From Paraburkholderia hayleyella (lineage in GTDB: Bacteria; Pseudomonadota; Gammaproteobacteria; Burkholderiales; Burkholderiaceae), in NCBI RefSeq assembly GCF_009455685.1, contig NZ_QPES01000001.1:186001-250000 (forward strand): DNA of 64,000 nucleotides. The letters run 5' to 3'. Shown here one piece after another: positions 17,277 to 26,718 of this stretch. A program made the position numbers and the translations under genes. Under the pieces are notes generated by a model, which was not told the DNA's origin, did not search any database, and saw only the letters and a program-made list of their open reading frames with translations. The first letter of the stretch is position 1. Every line of letters begins with the position of its first letter.

Positions 17277-18584
17277 TCAAACCACGGTGGTGCGCCCCGG
17301 CTGCCGTCGCAACAGCGCGTACAGGATGATCGCGCTAAATGTCGCCGTGCCAATTCCACCGAGCGCCAGGCTCCCCAGCTTCAGCGAAAAATCCCCCGCG
17401 CCGAGCACCAGCGTGACCGCAGCCACAATCAGGTTCCGGTTATCGGCAAAGTCCACCTTGTTCACCACCCAGATGCGTGCGCCAGTAACGGCAATCAGCC
17501 CAAACACCACGATCGACACGCCTCCCAGCACCGGCTGGGGAATCGTCTGGATCACCGCGCCGAACTTCGGTGAAAACCCCAGCACCAGCGCGATGAGCGC
17601 GGCAAATACGAACACCAGCGTCGAATAGATTCGCGTCACCGCCATTACGCCGATATTTTCCGCATAGGTCGTCACGCCGGTGCCGCCAGCGAAACCGGAT
17701 ACGATCGTCGCCAGGCCATCGCCGATAAACGCGCGGCCGACATAGCCATCCAGATTGCGTCCGGTCATGGCGCTCACTGCCTTGATATGTCCGAGATTTT
17801 CTGCAACCAGAATAATCGCTACAGGCACGAGCAACGTCATGGCATGCAGCTCGAAGACAGGCGCGGTAAAACGCGGCAGCCCAAACCAGGCCGCATGACT
17901 GACGATCGAAAAATCAATCGGGCGGCCCCAACCCAGGCCGCTGGTCACGATCACATAAAGCAGATACGCCGCCAGCAAGCCGAGCAGGATCAGCAGGCGT
18001 TGCCACATGCCGCGCGCGAACACCGCCACCGCACCCACGCACAGCACGGTAGCCAGTGCCATCCACGAATCAAATGCGCTGGCGCTCACGCTTTTCACGG
18101 CAAGCGGCGCAAGATTGAGCCCAATCACCGCGACAATCGCGCCCGTCACCACGGGCGGCATCAGCGTTTCGATCCAGCGCGTGCCGACCGCCGCCACCAC
18201 CAGACCGATCAGCGCATACACCAAGCCACACGCGATGATTCCACCCAGGGCCACCGCGAGATTGAGGTTAGGGCCCCGCCCGCTGTAACCGGTGACAGCG
18301 ATCACCAGCCCGATAAAAGCAAAGCTGGAACCGAGATAGCTGGGCACGCGCCCACCCACCAGCACGAAAAACAGCAGCGTGCCAATACCTGACATGAAAA
18401 TGCAAAGATTGGGATCGAAGCCCATCAGCAGCGGTGCCAGCACCGTCGAACCGAACATCGCCACCACATGTTGCACGCCCATGGCCCACATCTGAGGCCA
18501 TGGCAGGCGTTCGTCTGGACCGATAATGCGGTTGCCGGTAACGCTGGATGACACGCGCCAGCGAGGAAAGTAAGAATGGGCCAT
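17277..18584 (-). CDS. NCS2 family nucleobase permease (uracil/xanthine type, UraA-like)
   Basis: A 435-residue integral membrane protein with about 14 helices of the nucleobase-ascorbate transporter (NCS2/NAT) family. Visible signatures are MGVQHVVAMFGSTVLAPLL near residue 35 (TM1, QH motif), LVAENLGHIKAVSAMTGRNL near residue 240 with the E and H of the substrate site, GFAGGTGVTTYAENIGVMAV near residue 275 with the second catalytic Glu, and PQPVLGGVSIVVFGLIA near residue 330. The T-T-Y-A-E-N-I-G pattern is that of the UraA/PyrP uracil branch, which imports uracil with protons. The start 18584 gives a short N-terminus as in UraA. It is convergent with the Na+/H+ antiporter, 84 bases apart, with no obvious terminator. 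Confidence 0.88.
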   Translation of the reverse strand: MAHSYFPRWRVSSSVTGNRIIGPDERLPWPQMWAMGVQHVVAMFGSTVLAPLLMGFDPNLCIFMSGIGTLLFFVLVGGRVPSYLGSSFAFIGLVIAVTGYSGRGPNLNLAVALGGIIACGLVYALIGLVVAAVGTRWIETLMPPVVTGAIVAVIGLNLAPLAVKSVSASAFDSWMALATVLCVGAVAVFARGMWQRLLILLGLLAAYLLYVIVTSGLGWGRPIDFSIVSHAAWFGLPRFTAPVFELHAMTLLVPVAIILVAENLGHIKAVSAMTGRNLDGYVGRAFIGDGLATIVSGFAGGTGVTTYAENIGVMAVTRIYSTLVFVFAALIALVLGFSPKFGAVIQTIPQPVLGGVSIVVFGLIAVTGARIWVVNKVDFADNRNLIVAAVTLVLGAGDFSLKLGSLALGGIGTATFSAIILYALLRRQPGRTTVV

Positions 18585-19032
18585 GCGCAAAGGCTCCGGG
18601 ATCGAAGGTGCGGGTGAATGCAACTGAATAAAACTGAATGAAGCTGAAAATGCGGGAAAGGCATAGCGCAAGAGCGACAGAACACAGCGCGCCGGAACCC
18701 AGCCCTGGAAACACGCGCGAGTGTACGGAAGAGCCCTGTAAGCTGACAAGCCGCTCACCTCACGATGACAGCCATCAATGGCAGCAGAAAAGCCGCCGGG
18801 CGAAATAATACTGAACACAATACGCAAAATCCCATCTTCTTTGGGATTTGTCTGATGTAACTGCCGAGATGGACTAAGTACACTTCCAAGTGTCGTGTGC
18901 CTTCCCCCTCCTCTCCTTTGAGGCACCGATCAGTTCGGTCTATTCCGACGTGCCGCTCGTACTCCCCGGTGTGAGCGGTATTTTTTTGCCCTCGTTTTTT
19001 GCTCCGCCTCACCCCACCGCCTCCTCAACTCC
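18585..19032. other. Intergenic region upstream of the NCS2 permease
   Basis: 448 bases between the permease start (minus) and the end of the DUF2239 remnant. It should contain the permease promoter and leader. No open frame has recognisable coding character, and no hairpin, palindrome or repeat stood out. Confidence 0.5.
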
Positions 19033-19676
19033 TCAACACATCCCATCAAATACCACAGCCGCCAGCTTCCTCGCATGATTGCGCACATCAGCGGGCCATG
19101 CGGCGCTCGCCATGTCAAAGCCTGCGCGATTTTGCGCGAACAGCATGCGCACCGCTTCCTCATAATCCGGCAAGTCCCCCGCCAGCGCAGTAATAAAACG
19201 GTAGGCCGATTCCTGCGCCTGACGCTTGGTATCGGTTGCCTGATTCGCCCGCCGCGCGGCCTCCACCAGCCGTCGCAAGGCCACCGATGCCCCGCCCGGC
19301 TGGCTGCCCAGCCAATCCCAGTGACGCGGCAACAAGGTCACCTCGCGCGCCACCACGCCCAGCTTCGGACGCCCACGCCCTCGTGGCCCGGGATCGCTCA
19401 CGGTAGCATCAGCCTCATCGTGCACCGCCAGCCCTTCCCCGAGGGCGAGGCTGCGAAGCGGGCCCGAACCTCATCGACGCTGCCGCGCAAATCAAGTTCG
19501 AGCAACTGGCTGGTCACCGCGTCCAGCACCAGCGGATTCATCCTGTGTTTGTGTTTGCCTTTGTCGTAGCCGTGCGGCTCGGCGGCTTTCAGCGCGAGTG
19601 CGACTTCCTGCACGGTGCCTGAGGCAATGCAGCGCCCCCCCTCGAATACATGGCAAAGCGTAAAAAAAGTAAACAT
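19033..19676 (-). pseudogene. DUF2239 family protein, interrupted by an apparent one-base frameshift
   Basis: Two minus-strand frames together make one DUF2239 protein of about 214 residues. The first (from ATG 19676) carries the family N-terminus, VFEGGRCIASGTVQEVALAL and LDLRGSVDEVRARFAASP. It then goes out of frame and stops at 19398. The second, ending at 19033, carries GRPKLGVVAREVTLLPRHWD, GGASVALRRLVEAARR and the C-terminal helices. The junction is a run of four G on the minus strand (CCCC at 19437-19440); one extra G would restore a continuous frame reading S-G-E-G-L-A-V-H. The function of DUF2239 is unknown. The break could be a true mutation or a sequencing error. Confidence 0.8.
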
Positions 19677-19748
19677 GAGGGATGAAACGTCTAAAGAAGA
19701 ATTTTTAATTGTACCCGGATAAAAATAAGCAGGTTACGCCAGTGCGGA

Positions 19749-19754
19749 TATAAT
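19749..19754 (+). promoter_or_regulatory. Predicted -10 element upstream of the hybrid kinase
   Basis: An exact TATAAT, about 100 bases before the chosen ATG (19854). No good -35 hexamer stands at the usual distance. Transcription would start near 19761, downstream of the alternative GTG at 19758, which supports the later start codon. Confidence 0.4.
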
Positions 19755-19853
19755 TTAGTGTTTTACGCGGCGGCGTTCACTCCAGCCCAAGAAAAAAATG
19801 GCTTCAGTATCCCGGGCCATTCTTTCATTCCTTCGATTACCGGCTTGAACACT

Positions 19854-22800
19854 ATGTCAGCTAGATCAGCTAAAACTGTTTGGGCCCATCTTCATGCCGA
19901 TGGGCTGCTTATGGGGCTGTTCTGGCTCATGGGGCTGCTCTGGCTCCTGATCGCCGCGCCCGCATTAGCACAAGACACCGCCCCACCTACCGGTGACTGG
20001 CTGAAAACACATGCTCAAATTGTCATCGGCACCAGCAGCCAGGGCCGCGCCCCTCTTGAATCGCTCAACAAAAACGGCACGCTCGAAGGGCTTAGCCCTG
20101 ATTTGCTGCGCGCACTGATCGGCCCCGACAACGTACACATCAAGGTGCGCCAGTACGAGAATATCGCGGACCTCGTGCAGGCTGCCTGCAACGGCGAGGT
20201 CGACCTGATCACCACCATTGCCCGGACCGAGGCACGCGAACGTTGCATGGATTTTTCCACGCCCTACCTGAAAGACCAGGCGGTATTAGTTGGAAAAACC
20301 GCCAATGAAAAATTCAGGAACGCGGGCAATCTGGAAGGCGCACGTATCGGTATTTACGAAGGTTCAAATTACGAAAAGATTTTCGAGCAACGCTATCCTC
20401 ACGCAAAAATCATCAAGATCCGGTTTGGTCAGGCGATCGAATATCTTCAGAAAAACAAGATTGATGTTTATCTCGGAACCGGCAGCGTTGTCGACTATCA
20501 ACTGGCGCGCTCAGAGGTCACGAACATCTCGATACTGAGAGATTTACCTGGCAGCGGAGTCGAATTGCATTTTGCCGCGCCAAAGAAAAATGCTGGCTTG
20601 ATTCAGGCGCTGGACGAACGTTTGGTACGGCTTTCGCCCATCGAACGACGCTCCATTAATTCGCGCTGGCTAAATAACTATTACCGCCGCAGCAGTACTG
20701 CTTCACCCGACCTCGTTTTCGATTTAAGTCCGAAAGAACAGGAATATCTGTATTCATTGCCCGTGCTGCGGCTGGGCTTTGCCGCCGACTGGGCTCCGCT
20801 GTCCTATCTCAACAATAATGGCCGGATGAGCGGCGTCCTGAGTGATTACGTCGATTACCTCTCAAGCACATTAGGGCTCAAATTCGAACGCGTGCCGATT
20901 AACGACTGGCGCAATATCGGCATCGCGGTCGCACAAGGACGGGTGGATATCGTCGCCGGGATCACGCCTGGCGACAACCGTTACGACACCATGCTGTTAT
21001 CTCGGCCACTAGACGCTTATCCGCTGGTCATTGTGCAGCGCCAGTCCGAACCCTCGCATGCCTCGCTCGCCGATTTGCAGCATCGGCGCCTGGCCGTTGA
21101 AGATGGCCGGATTGGCGATGTCCCTGCCGAGGTCATCCTGCCGCGAGCGCATATCGTGTCGGTCAGCAACGAAGAAGAAGGTCTGAAGATGGTCGCCGAC
21201 GGCAAAGCCGATGCGTTTGCCGGTAACCTGGTCGTGCTCGATTCGTTGATTCAGCAGCACTACATCGGCAAGCTGAAAATCGGTACGCCATTAAACCGTG
21301 TGCAACCCCTCACACTGGGTGTTACTCCCCGTTTCGACGAACTGCTACCGCTCATCAACCGCGCGCTGCGCGCGATGCCTGAAACCGAAGTACGCCGCAT
21401 CCGCAATAAATGGCTGGATACGCGCTTCGATTTCGGTGTTGCATGGCCAGATATTTTTATTCGGCTAGGCCCGCTGGCATTGGCCATTCTGATCGTGATC
21501 GCAGTTTTACTACGGGCGAATTTCATTAACCGGCGCGAAATAGCCGCGCGCATTCGCGCCGAAAAAGAATCCCGCAAGCAGCTCAAGGTGCTGGAAACCG
21601 TGATGGACGCCGTGCCTTATCCCGTGATTTACAAGGATGCCAATACACGCTTTGTCGAAATCAACAATGCCTACGAACGCGCCTTCAATGTCACTCGTAC
21701 CGATGTAATGGGTAAAACCACGCTAGAACTCGGCATCGTCGATACGCCGTATCGCAAGGCAATTCACGAGCATAGCCTGCGTGCCTTGATTACCGGCCTG
21801 CGCCATGAAGCCGAACTGGAATACTTCGATGGCGATAAAAACCGCATCGGCCGCTACTGGTTTGTGCCGGTCAGGGACATGCCCGGTGGCCCGGCAATCG
21901 GTATTGTCGGCACCCACGTCGACCTGACCGAAATCCGTGAATCACAGGAAAAAGTGGTCGCCTCCGAGCGACGCTTGCGCGAAATCACCGCGCGTCTGCC
22001 TGCTGTCGTGTTCCAGGCACGACGCACAGTGGAAGGCGAGCTGTCCTTTCCCTTCGTTAGCTCGAACGTGATCGACCTCTTTGGTGTGTCCGCCGAAGCC
22101 ATCATGTCCCATTCCAATGCGGCCCTCGAAGTCGTCGACAAGAACGACCATATCGCGCTGATGCAGGAAATGGAGCGCTCAACACTCGCGCTCGACCGGG
22201 CCGACGTGACGTTCCGCGTCCGGCGCGGCGGCATCGCCTTGTGGATCCAGGGCAGCGCCATCCCTCGCCGCGAGCCAGACGGCAGCGTGTTATGGAACGG
22301 CTACTGGATCGACACCACCCGTGACCGCGAACGCGAAGACGCCTTGCGCCAGGCCCGCGATGCCGCACATAACGCATCGCTCGCCAAGGACAAGTTCATG
22401 GCGACGATGAGCCACGAAATTCGCACACCGATGAGCGGCGTGCTCGGGCTGATCGAAATTCTGCGGCCCACCCTGCAAGATAAAAAGCAGATCGCGCTGG
22501 CCGACATGATGCAAGACTCCGCCAGCACCTTGCTGGCGATTCTCGACGACATCCTCGACTACTCGAAGATCGAAGCCGGAAAAATGACCATCGAACCCAC
22601 CGTGGTCGACCTGCGCCAGATGATCGATCAGGCAGTCGGCCTGCTGGCGGTCAAGGCGTATGCCAAATCACTGGCGCTGAATGTATCGGTGGATGCGAAA
22701 GTCGCCGCCACGTGCGTGGCCGACGGGGTCCGGCTTCGCCAGATCATCTTTAATCTCGTCGGCAACGCCATCAAATTCACGAGCGAGGGTTCAGTCAACT

Positions 22801-24320
22801 TGCGCCTGCTGACAGCAGACAACCAGGAAAGCAGCACACATTTCCTGTTGCGTGTCGAAGATACCGGCATCGGCATGACCCCCGAGCAACTCGAACATAT
22901 CTACGACCCCTTCGTCCAGGCCGAGAGCGAAACCAACCGCAAATACGGCGGTACCGGTCTGGGACTCAGCATCTGCAAACAGCTCGCGCTCCTGATGGGC
23001 GGCAGCATCACGATCCTCAGCGAAGTCGGCTATGGCACACGCGTGAATGTCCATATCGACTTGCCCGTGGTAGCAGCGAAGTACGATATTCCGCAACTGA
23101 GTGGACGGCGTGTGCAAATCCAGGTCGCGGACCGTCCGCTCTCGAACATCGTGCACGACTACGTTCATGCACTGAGCATGGTCACGTGCAAGAACCAGGA
23201 TGCCGAAGCCGAATTGATCATTACCGATACGATACTGCCCGATGATTCAACGCCCACGATCTATCTGGAGCGCTCGGTCGAGGCAGCGATCTTTGGCTTC
23301 GACGAGAACCAGCCCCGCGTGACCATCAGCGCTAATCCCTTGTCGTGGCAGGCACTGAAAACCGCCTGCCTGCATGTATTCGAAGGCGGGCAGGGCACAG
23401 TAGCGGGCATGCTACCGGGGCCTGCCGCATTACCCGGCAAGGCCACGTCATCATCGGTACGGCACGTCGGGCGCATCTTGATCGCGGAAGATCATCCGAT
23501 TAACCGCGAACTGATCGGCCACCAGATGGCGCATCTCGGCTATGACTTCGACGTGGCCGAAGACGGCGTGGAGGCACTGGCACTCCTGGAGCAAAACCCG
23601 TATGTGCTTTTGCTCACGGATTGCCATATGCCGCGCATGGACGGCTATGAGCTGGCAACCGAGATTCGCCGCCATGAGTTGACGCACGGCGGGCGCCTGG
23701 TCATCGTGGGGATCACCGCCAGCACCGGGGCAGACGATATCCAGCTCGCGCTGCGCGCCGGCATGAACGAGTGCCTGATCAAACCCGTCAGCATTGCCGA
23801 ACTCGACGCATGTCTGATACGTTTGCTGCCCGCTGAACCCGTCGCCGGACAAGGAGAGATTCCGGCCCAGGCCCAGCATGCCGAACCGGCCGAGAGCGCT
23901 GCGCCAGCTGATGTGGAAGTCAACGCAGATGTTCCCGAGGCCACTGTAAATGCGGATGCAGGCGCCACCCCCGCGCTGTCGGTGCAAAAAGATCTGGCGC
24001 ATATCTATGCGGCGTTTGGCGGCTCGAAGGAGAGCGCAGCACCCATGCTGACGCTACTGCGCGATACGTTACGAGACGACTACGCGGCCTTGTGCGAAAT
24101 ACTGGATAACGGTGCCGAGCCCCAAACCCTGCGCGAATGGCTGCACCGGAATCAGGGCGCTGCGTCGGCCATGCAGCTGGATGTTCTGGTGGATGCGATC
24201 ATCGCGGCACGTGCCGCGCTGCATGCGGGCGATGAAGCAGCGCAACAGCAAGCGAATGCCACGTTGCGCGCGGTATGCGAGGCGCTCCTGGCGCAACTCG
24301 ACCAGGATGTGATGGCGTAG
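19854..24320 (+). CDS. Unorthodox hybrid sensor histidine kinase, BvgS/EvgS-like, with two periplasmic binding domains
   Basis: A 1488-residue phosphorelay kinase. In order: signal/anchor helix (residues ~10-38, ending PALAQ); two tandem SBP_bac_3 Venus-flytrap domains in the periplasm (about 50-270 and 290-535); a transmembrane helix (about 540-560); two PAS domains (about 580-700 and 710-840); HisKA with MSHEIRTPM (His 854); HATPase with NLVGNAIKF and GGTGLGLSI; a degenerate receiver-like segment (about 1090-1190); a true receiver with LLLTDCHMPRMDG (Asp 1256); and an Hpt domain with LHRNQGAAS (His 1431). This is the BvgS/EvgS architecture, in which flytrap domains sense small ligands and phosphate moves His-Asp-His to a partner regulator. 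No response-regulator gene is adjacent, so it is an orphan here. ATG 19854 fits the signal peptide. Confidence 0.92.
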   Translation: MSARSAKTVWAHLHADGLLMGLFWLMGLLWLLIAAPALAQDTAPPTGDWLKTHAQIVIGTSSQGRAPLESLNKNGTLEGLSPDLLRALIGPDNVHIKVRQYENIADLVQAACNGEVDLITTIARTEARERCMDFSTPYLKDQAVLVGKTANEKFRNAGNLEGARIGIYEGSNYEKIFEQRYPHAKIIKIRFGQAIEYLQKNKIDVYLGTGSVVDYQLARSEVTNISILRDLPGSGVELHFAAPKKNAGLIQALDERLVRLSPIERRSINSRWLNNYYRRSSTASPDLVFDLSPKEQEYLYSLPVLRLGFAADWAPLSYLNNNGRMSGVLSDYVDYLSSTLGLKFERVPINDWRNIGIAVAQGRVDIVAGITPGDNRYDTMLLSRPLDAYPLVIVQRQSEPSHASLADLQHRRLAVEDGRIGDVPAEVILPRAHIVSVSNEEEGLKMVADGKADAFAGNLVVLDSLIQQHYIGKLKIGTPLNRVQPLTLGVTPRFDELLPLINRALRAMPETEVRRIRNKWLDTRFDFGVAWPDIFIRLGPLALAILIVIAVLLRANFINRREIAARIRAEKESRKQLKVLETVMDAVPYPVIYKDANTRFVEINNAYERAFNVTRTDVMGKTTLELGIVDTPYRKAIHEHSLRALITGLRHEAELEYFDGDKNRIGRYWFVPVRDMPGGPAIGIVGTHVDLTEIRESQEKVVASERRLREITARLPAVVFQARRTVEGELSFPFVSSNVIDLFGVSAEAIMSHSNAALEVVDKNDHIALMQEMERSTLALDRADVTFRVRRGGIALWIQGSAIPRREPDGSVLWNGYWIDTTRDREREDALRQARDAAHNASLAKDKFMATMSHEIRTPMSGVLGLIEILRPTLQDKKQIALADMMQDSASTLLAILDDILDYSKIEAGKMTIEPTVVDLRQMIDQAVGLLAVKAYAKSLALNVSVDAKVAATCVADGVRLRQIIFNLVGNAIKFTSEGSVNLRLLTADNQESSTHFLLRVEDTGIGMTPEQLEHIYDPFVQAESETNRKYGGTGLGLSICKQLALLMGGSITILSEVGYGTRVNVHIDLPVVAAKYDIPQLSGRRVQIQVADRPLSNIVHDYVHALSMVTCKNQDAEAELIITDTILPDDSTPTIYLERSVEAAIFGFDENQPRVTISANPLSWQALKTACLHVFEGGQGTVAGMLPGPAALPGKATSSSVRHVGRILIAEDHPINRELIGHQMAHLGYDFDVAEDGVEALALLEQNPYVLLLTDCHMPRMDGYELATEIRRHELTHGGRLVIVGITASTGADDIQLALRAGMNECLIKPVSIAELDACLIRLLPAEPVAGQGEIPAQAQHAEPAESAAPADVEVNADVPEATVNADAGATPALSVQKDLAHIYAAFGGSKESAAPMLTLLRDTLRDDYAALCEILDNGAEPQTLREWLHRNQGAASAMQLDVLVDAIIAARAALHAGDEAAQQQANATLRAVCEALLAQLDQDVMA

Positions 24321-24346
24321 GGTTCCTTTTTCGCGCGTTTAACAGC

Positions 24347-26680
24347 TCAGTCACTCGCCTCGGCACCGAGCAAGCGCATTGACTCGAATCGGAGGACATC
24401 ATGGGGGCCATGGGGAGACACATAAAGACGCGCCATCGTCACATCAGCCGGTGAAGTGACTTCGACCTCATAGTCACGCGCGGTTGCGTCTACGCTAATC
24501 GTCCGGCTCGACGTAGAAAGAAAATCTTTATTCTTGTCGACCCAGTTTATCTGCAACCGGCCAACAGCCATCGGCCCAACTCCGGCCGCTGCGCGAGCGA
24601 CAAGCTTGTAACGCGTTGAGGGCACCACGGCGACTAGCTGCGTCAATACGTTTGTATTTTCGGCACCCGGGCCCACAATTACACCGCCCTCTTTGGCAGC
24701 TTGAAATGCACCGCGCCAATCGGAGGGTGTCGAGAAATCGGCGGAACGATTCAGCACTTTTGAAAAATGAAGTGGCTTCACGCTGGTAGCGACATAGCCT
24801 TCCAGGCTTGGAGAAGCACACGCTACGGTGTCTGTCGGCAAGCGCACGGAGGTAGCGCTACCTGGAACGACAAATTCGATGACTTGTGACTTCGGGTTGG
24901 CGCCGAGATTGATTTCCTCTACAACATTACGGTGCAATTCATTAATACCGGGACTCAAAAATATTAAATCGAAGGGTTTTACAAAAGCATTCTGGCAACT
25001 AAGGCGAACGACTTTCGCTCCATTAAGTGCAACCCGATCACCTGATGGCGCGAGCGGCACACGCGCAAAGCCTTCGGGGAAATAGGCGAAGATCATCTTC
25101 CCGCGAGCGGAGAGCGGATACGGAGCGACACGGTGCAACGGATAATCAGGCATGAAGTCGATAAACATCGCATTAGCATGCCGTTTAATCTCATCACTTT
25201 TTGGTATCAGACGAGTTTTATCCACATTGAAATTTGCGTATAAACCCCATCCCACTCCGCCATGACTCAGCGCCCAGCGCGATTCGGGATAGTACATACC
25301 GCTGGTGCCAACGAATTGATCCGCTTTATCAGAACCTTCAGCAGCTGAAAAATCCGCAACTTCTGCCCGGCCAAAACCCTGGGCGCGCGCGAGCCATAGA
25401 TCCATATTCCTGACATTTCCATATTCAAAAAGTAAAGCGGCTAATACTGTCAGCGCTGTAACTGCAAGAGCCCAAACCCGGAATGGCTTGCCATTCCATT
25501 TTCGACTAATTGCATCAAAACCAAAACCAATCGCAAGCGCAACAGGAATCGTCATCAAATCACCGTAGTACGGCGAATTACGTGAAACCTTGATAATCGG
25601 AAGAAACATCAGCAATGACGCGACAATACTGAAAATCGTCATTGATTTTGAGCGTCGCCCCATAGCCCATAGTGCTGTAACCGCGCTTAGAAAAAGGACT
25701 AGACGAATTGCAATTTCGCCTACCGGCATATTCTGAATTGAGATGCTCAGATAATTAGGCAGTGCGCCACCCGGTACTTCAAGTGCCATCAAAACATAGG
25801 TGTAGAGCTTGATCAGCGAATCACCCAGCGCAACCGGTTGCTCAATATTGGCGGCGATCTGGGTCAAGCCACCAAGTTTGATGTATCTCGTCACAAAATA
25901 GGCAACGGTAATCAGAGGAAGGCACGCGGCGAGCAGCCAGTTTTTGCGTAAATAGCCGAGATGTTGCTGGACGAACCCCATATCCAGCTGGCTCTCGATC
26001 GCAGTATCACCGTGCCTGAACCCTTCGAAAAGCAAAATCGCGCCGATCATCAGGAACGGCCATAAAGCTGCGCTTTCCTTAGTGAAAACAATTAAAAAGG
26101 TAAAAAGCAGAGTCAGACTCAAGTACGTTGCACCGCGCAGCCCTTCTTTATGGCCGATATAGGCCTGCAATGAACTCAACGATAAAATTCCAAAAAATAC
26201 CAGAAGCTCGCTAAATGAAATTCCATATTCGTAGAGTCCAAAAAACAAAGCCGGAGCAAAAGCAAACCACGCCGCACCCACGGTCGCGGCAAGCGGATGA
26301 AAGCCCATGCGCCGCATTATCCCGAGAAAACTCCATGTACTAATTATCAGGAGCAAAAGGGTCACGGCTCGCAACCAGATACTTTTCACGCCGAAAATAT
26401 GCTTAACCGCGTAAATGTACCATTCGTTAAATACTGGCCGATGAAATATCGGCAGACGATAATGCTCTATGTAAGCGGGATTAGATGAACTATAAAGAGG
26501 CCGGAGAAAATCGTGGATATTTTTTATTTTCGTATCGTCCATCATGTGCATGAGCGCATCGCCCGCAAATGGCTCAAATACGGTCCAGCCATATAACACC
26601 AATAGCAGGCTAATAATGGAGATTTGCGCAATTAGCCATAAACGATTATTGGCCACGCGCTCAATTTTATGAATTCCCAC
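24347..26680 (-). CDS. Large GT-C-like polytopic membrane protein, putative glycosyltransferase (last gene of glycan operon)
   Basis: A 777-residue protein with an N-terminal membrane part of about ten helices (to residue ~435) and a ~340-residue extracytoplasmic C-terminal part rich in beta-strand-like sequence. The first long loop contains FEPFAGDALMHMMDDTK (residues ~36-52), an acidic pair at the position where GT-C glycosyltransferases (GT39/GT83 type) hold catalytic Asp residues. GT-C enzymes use polyprenyl-phosphate sugars on the outer face of the inner membrane. I do not recognise a specific family. The DNA is visibly A+T-richer than the surroundings. The start is GTG at 26680, 38 bases after the aldolase stop, so it probably belongs to the same transcript. 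Function is inferred. Confidence 0.65.
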   Translation of the reverse strand: MGIHKIERVANNRLWLIAQISIISLLLVLYGWTVFEPFAGDALMHMMDDTKIKNIHDFLRPLYSSSNPAYIEHYRLPIFHRPVFNEWYIYAVKHIFGVKSIWLRAVTLLLLIISTWSFLGIMRRMGFHPLAATVGAAWFAFAPALFFGLYEYGISFSELLVFFGILSLSSLQAYIGHKEGLRGATYLSLTLLFTFLIVFTKESAALWPFLMIGAILLFEGFRHGDTAIESQLDMGFVQQHLGYLRKNWLLAACLPLITVAYFVTRYIKLGGLTQIAANIEQPVALGDSLIKLYTYVLMALEVPGGALPNYLSISIQNMPVGEIAIRLVLFLSAVTALWAMGRRSKSMTIFSIVASLLMFLPIIKVSRNSPYYGDLMTIPVALAIGFGFDAISRKWNGKPFRVWALAVTALTVLAALLFEYGNVRNMDLWLARAQGFGRAEVADFSAAEGSDKADQFVGTSGMYYPESRWALSHGGVGWGLYANFNVDKTRLIPKSDEIKRHANAMFIDFMPDYPLHRVAPYPLSARGKMIFAYFPEGFARVPLAPSGDRVALNGAKVVRLSCQNAFVKPFDLIFLSPGINELHRNVVEEINLGANPKSQVIEFVVPGSATSVRLPTDTVACASPSLEGYVATSVKPLHFSKVLNRSADFSTPSDWRGAFQAAKEGGVIVGPGAENTNVLTQLVAVVPSTRYKLVARAAAGVGPMAVGRLQINWVDKNKDFLSTSSRTISVDATARDYEVEVTSPADVTMARLYVSPHGPHDVLRFESMRLLGAEASD

Positions 26681-26718
26681 ATCAACCTCAAAAAATATAA
26701 ATCCGACCGTTAAAATTT

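Noticed and set aside
17787..18392. 201-codon His/Arg/Gln-rich frame antisense to the NCS2 permease
   Set aside because: Shadow of a membrane-protein gene, as expected from complementing hydrophobic codons.
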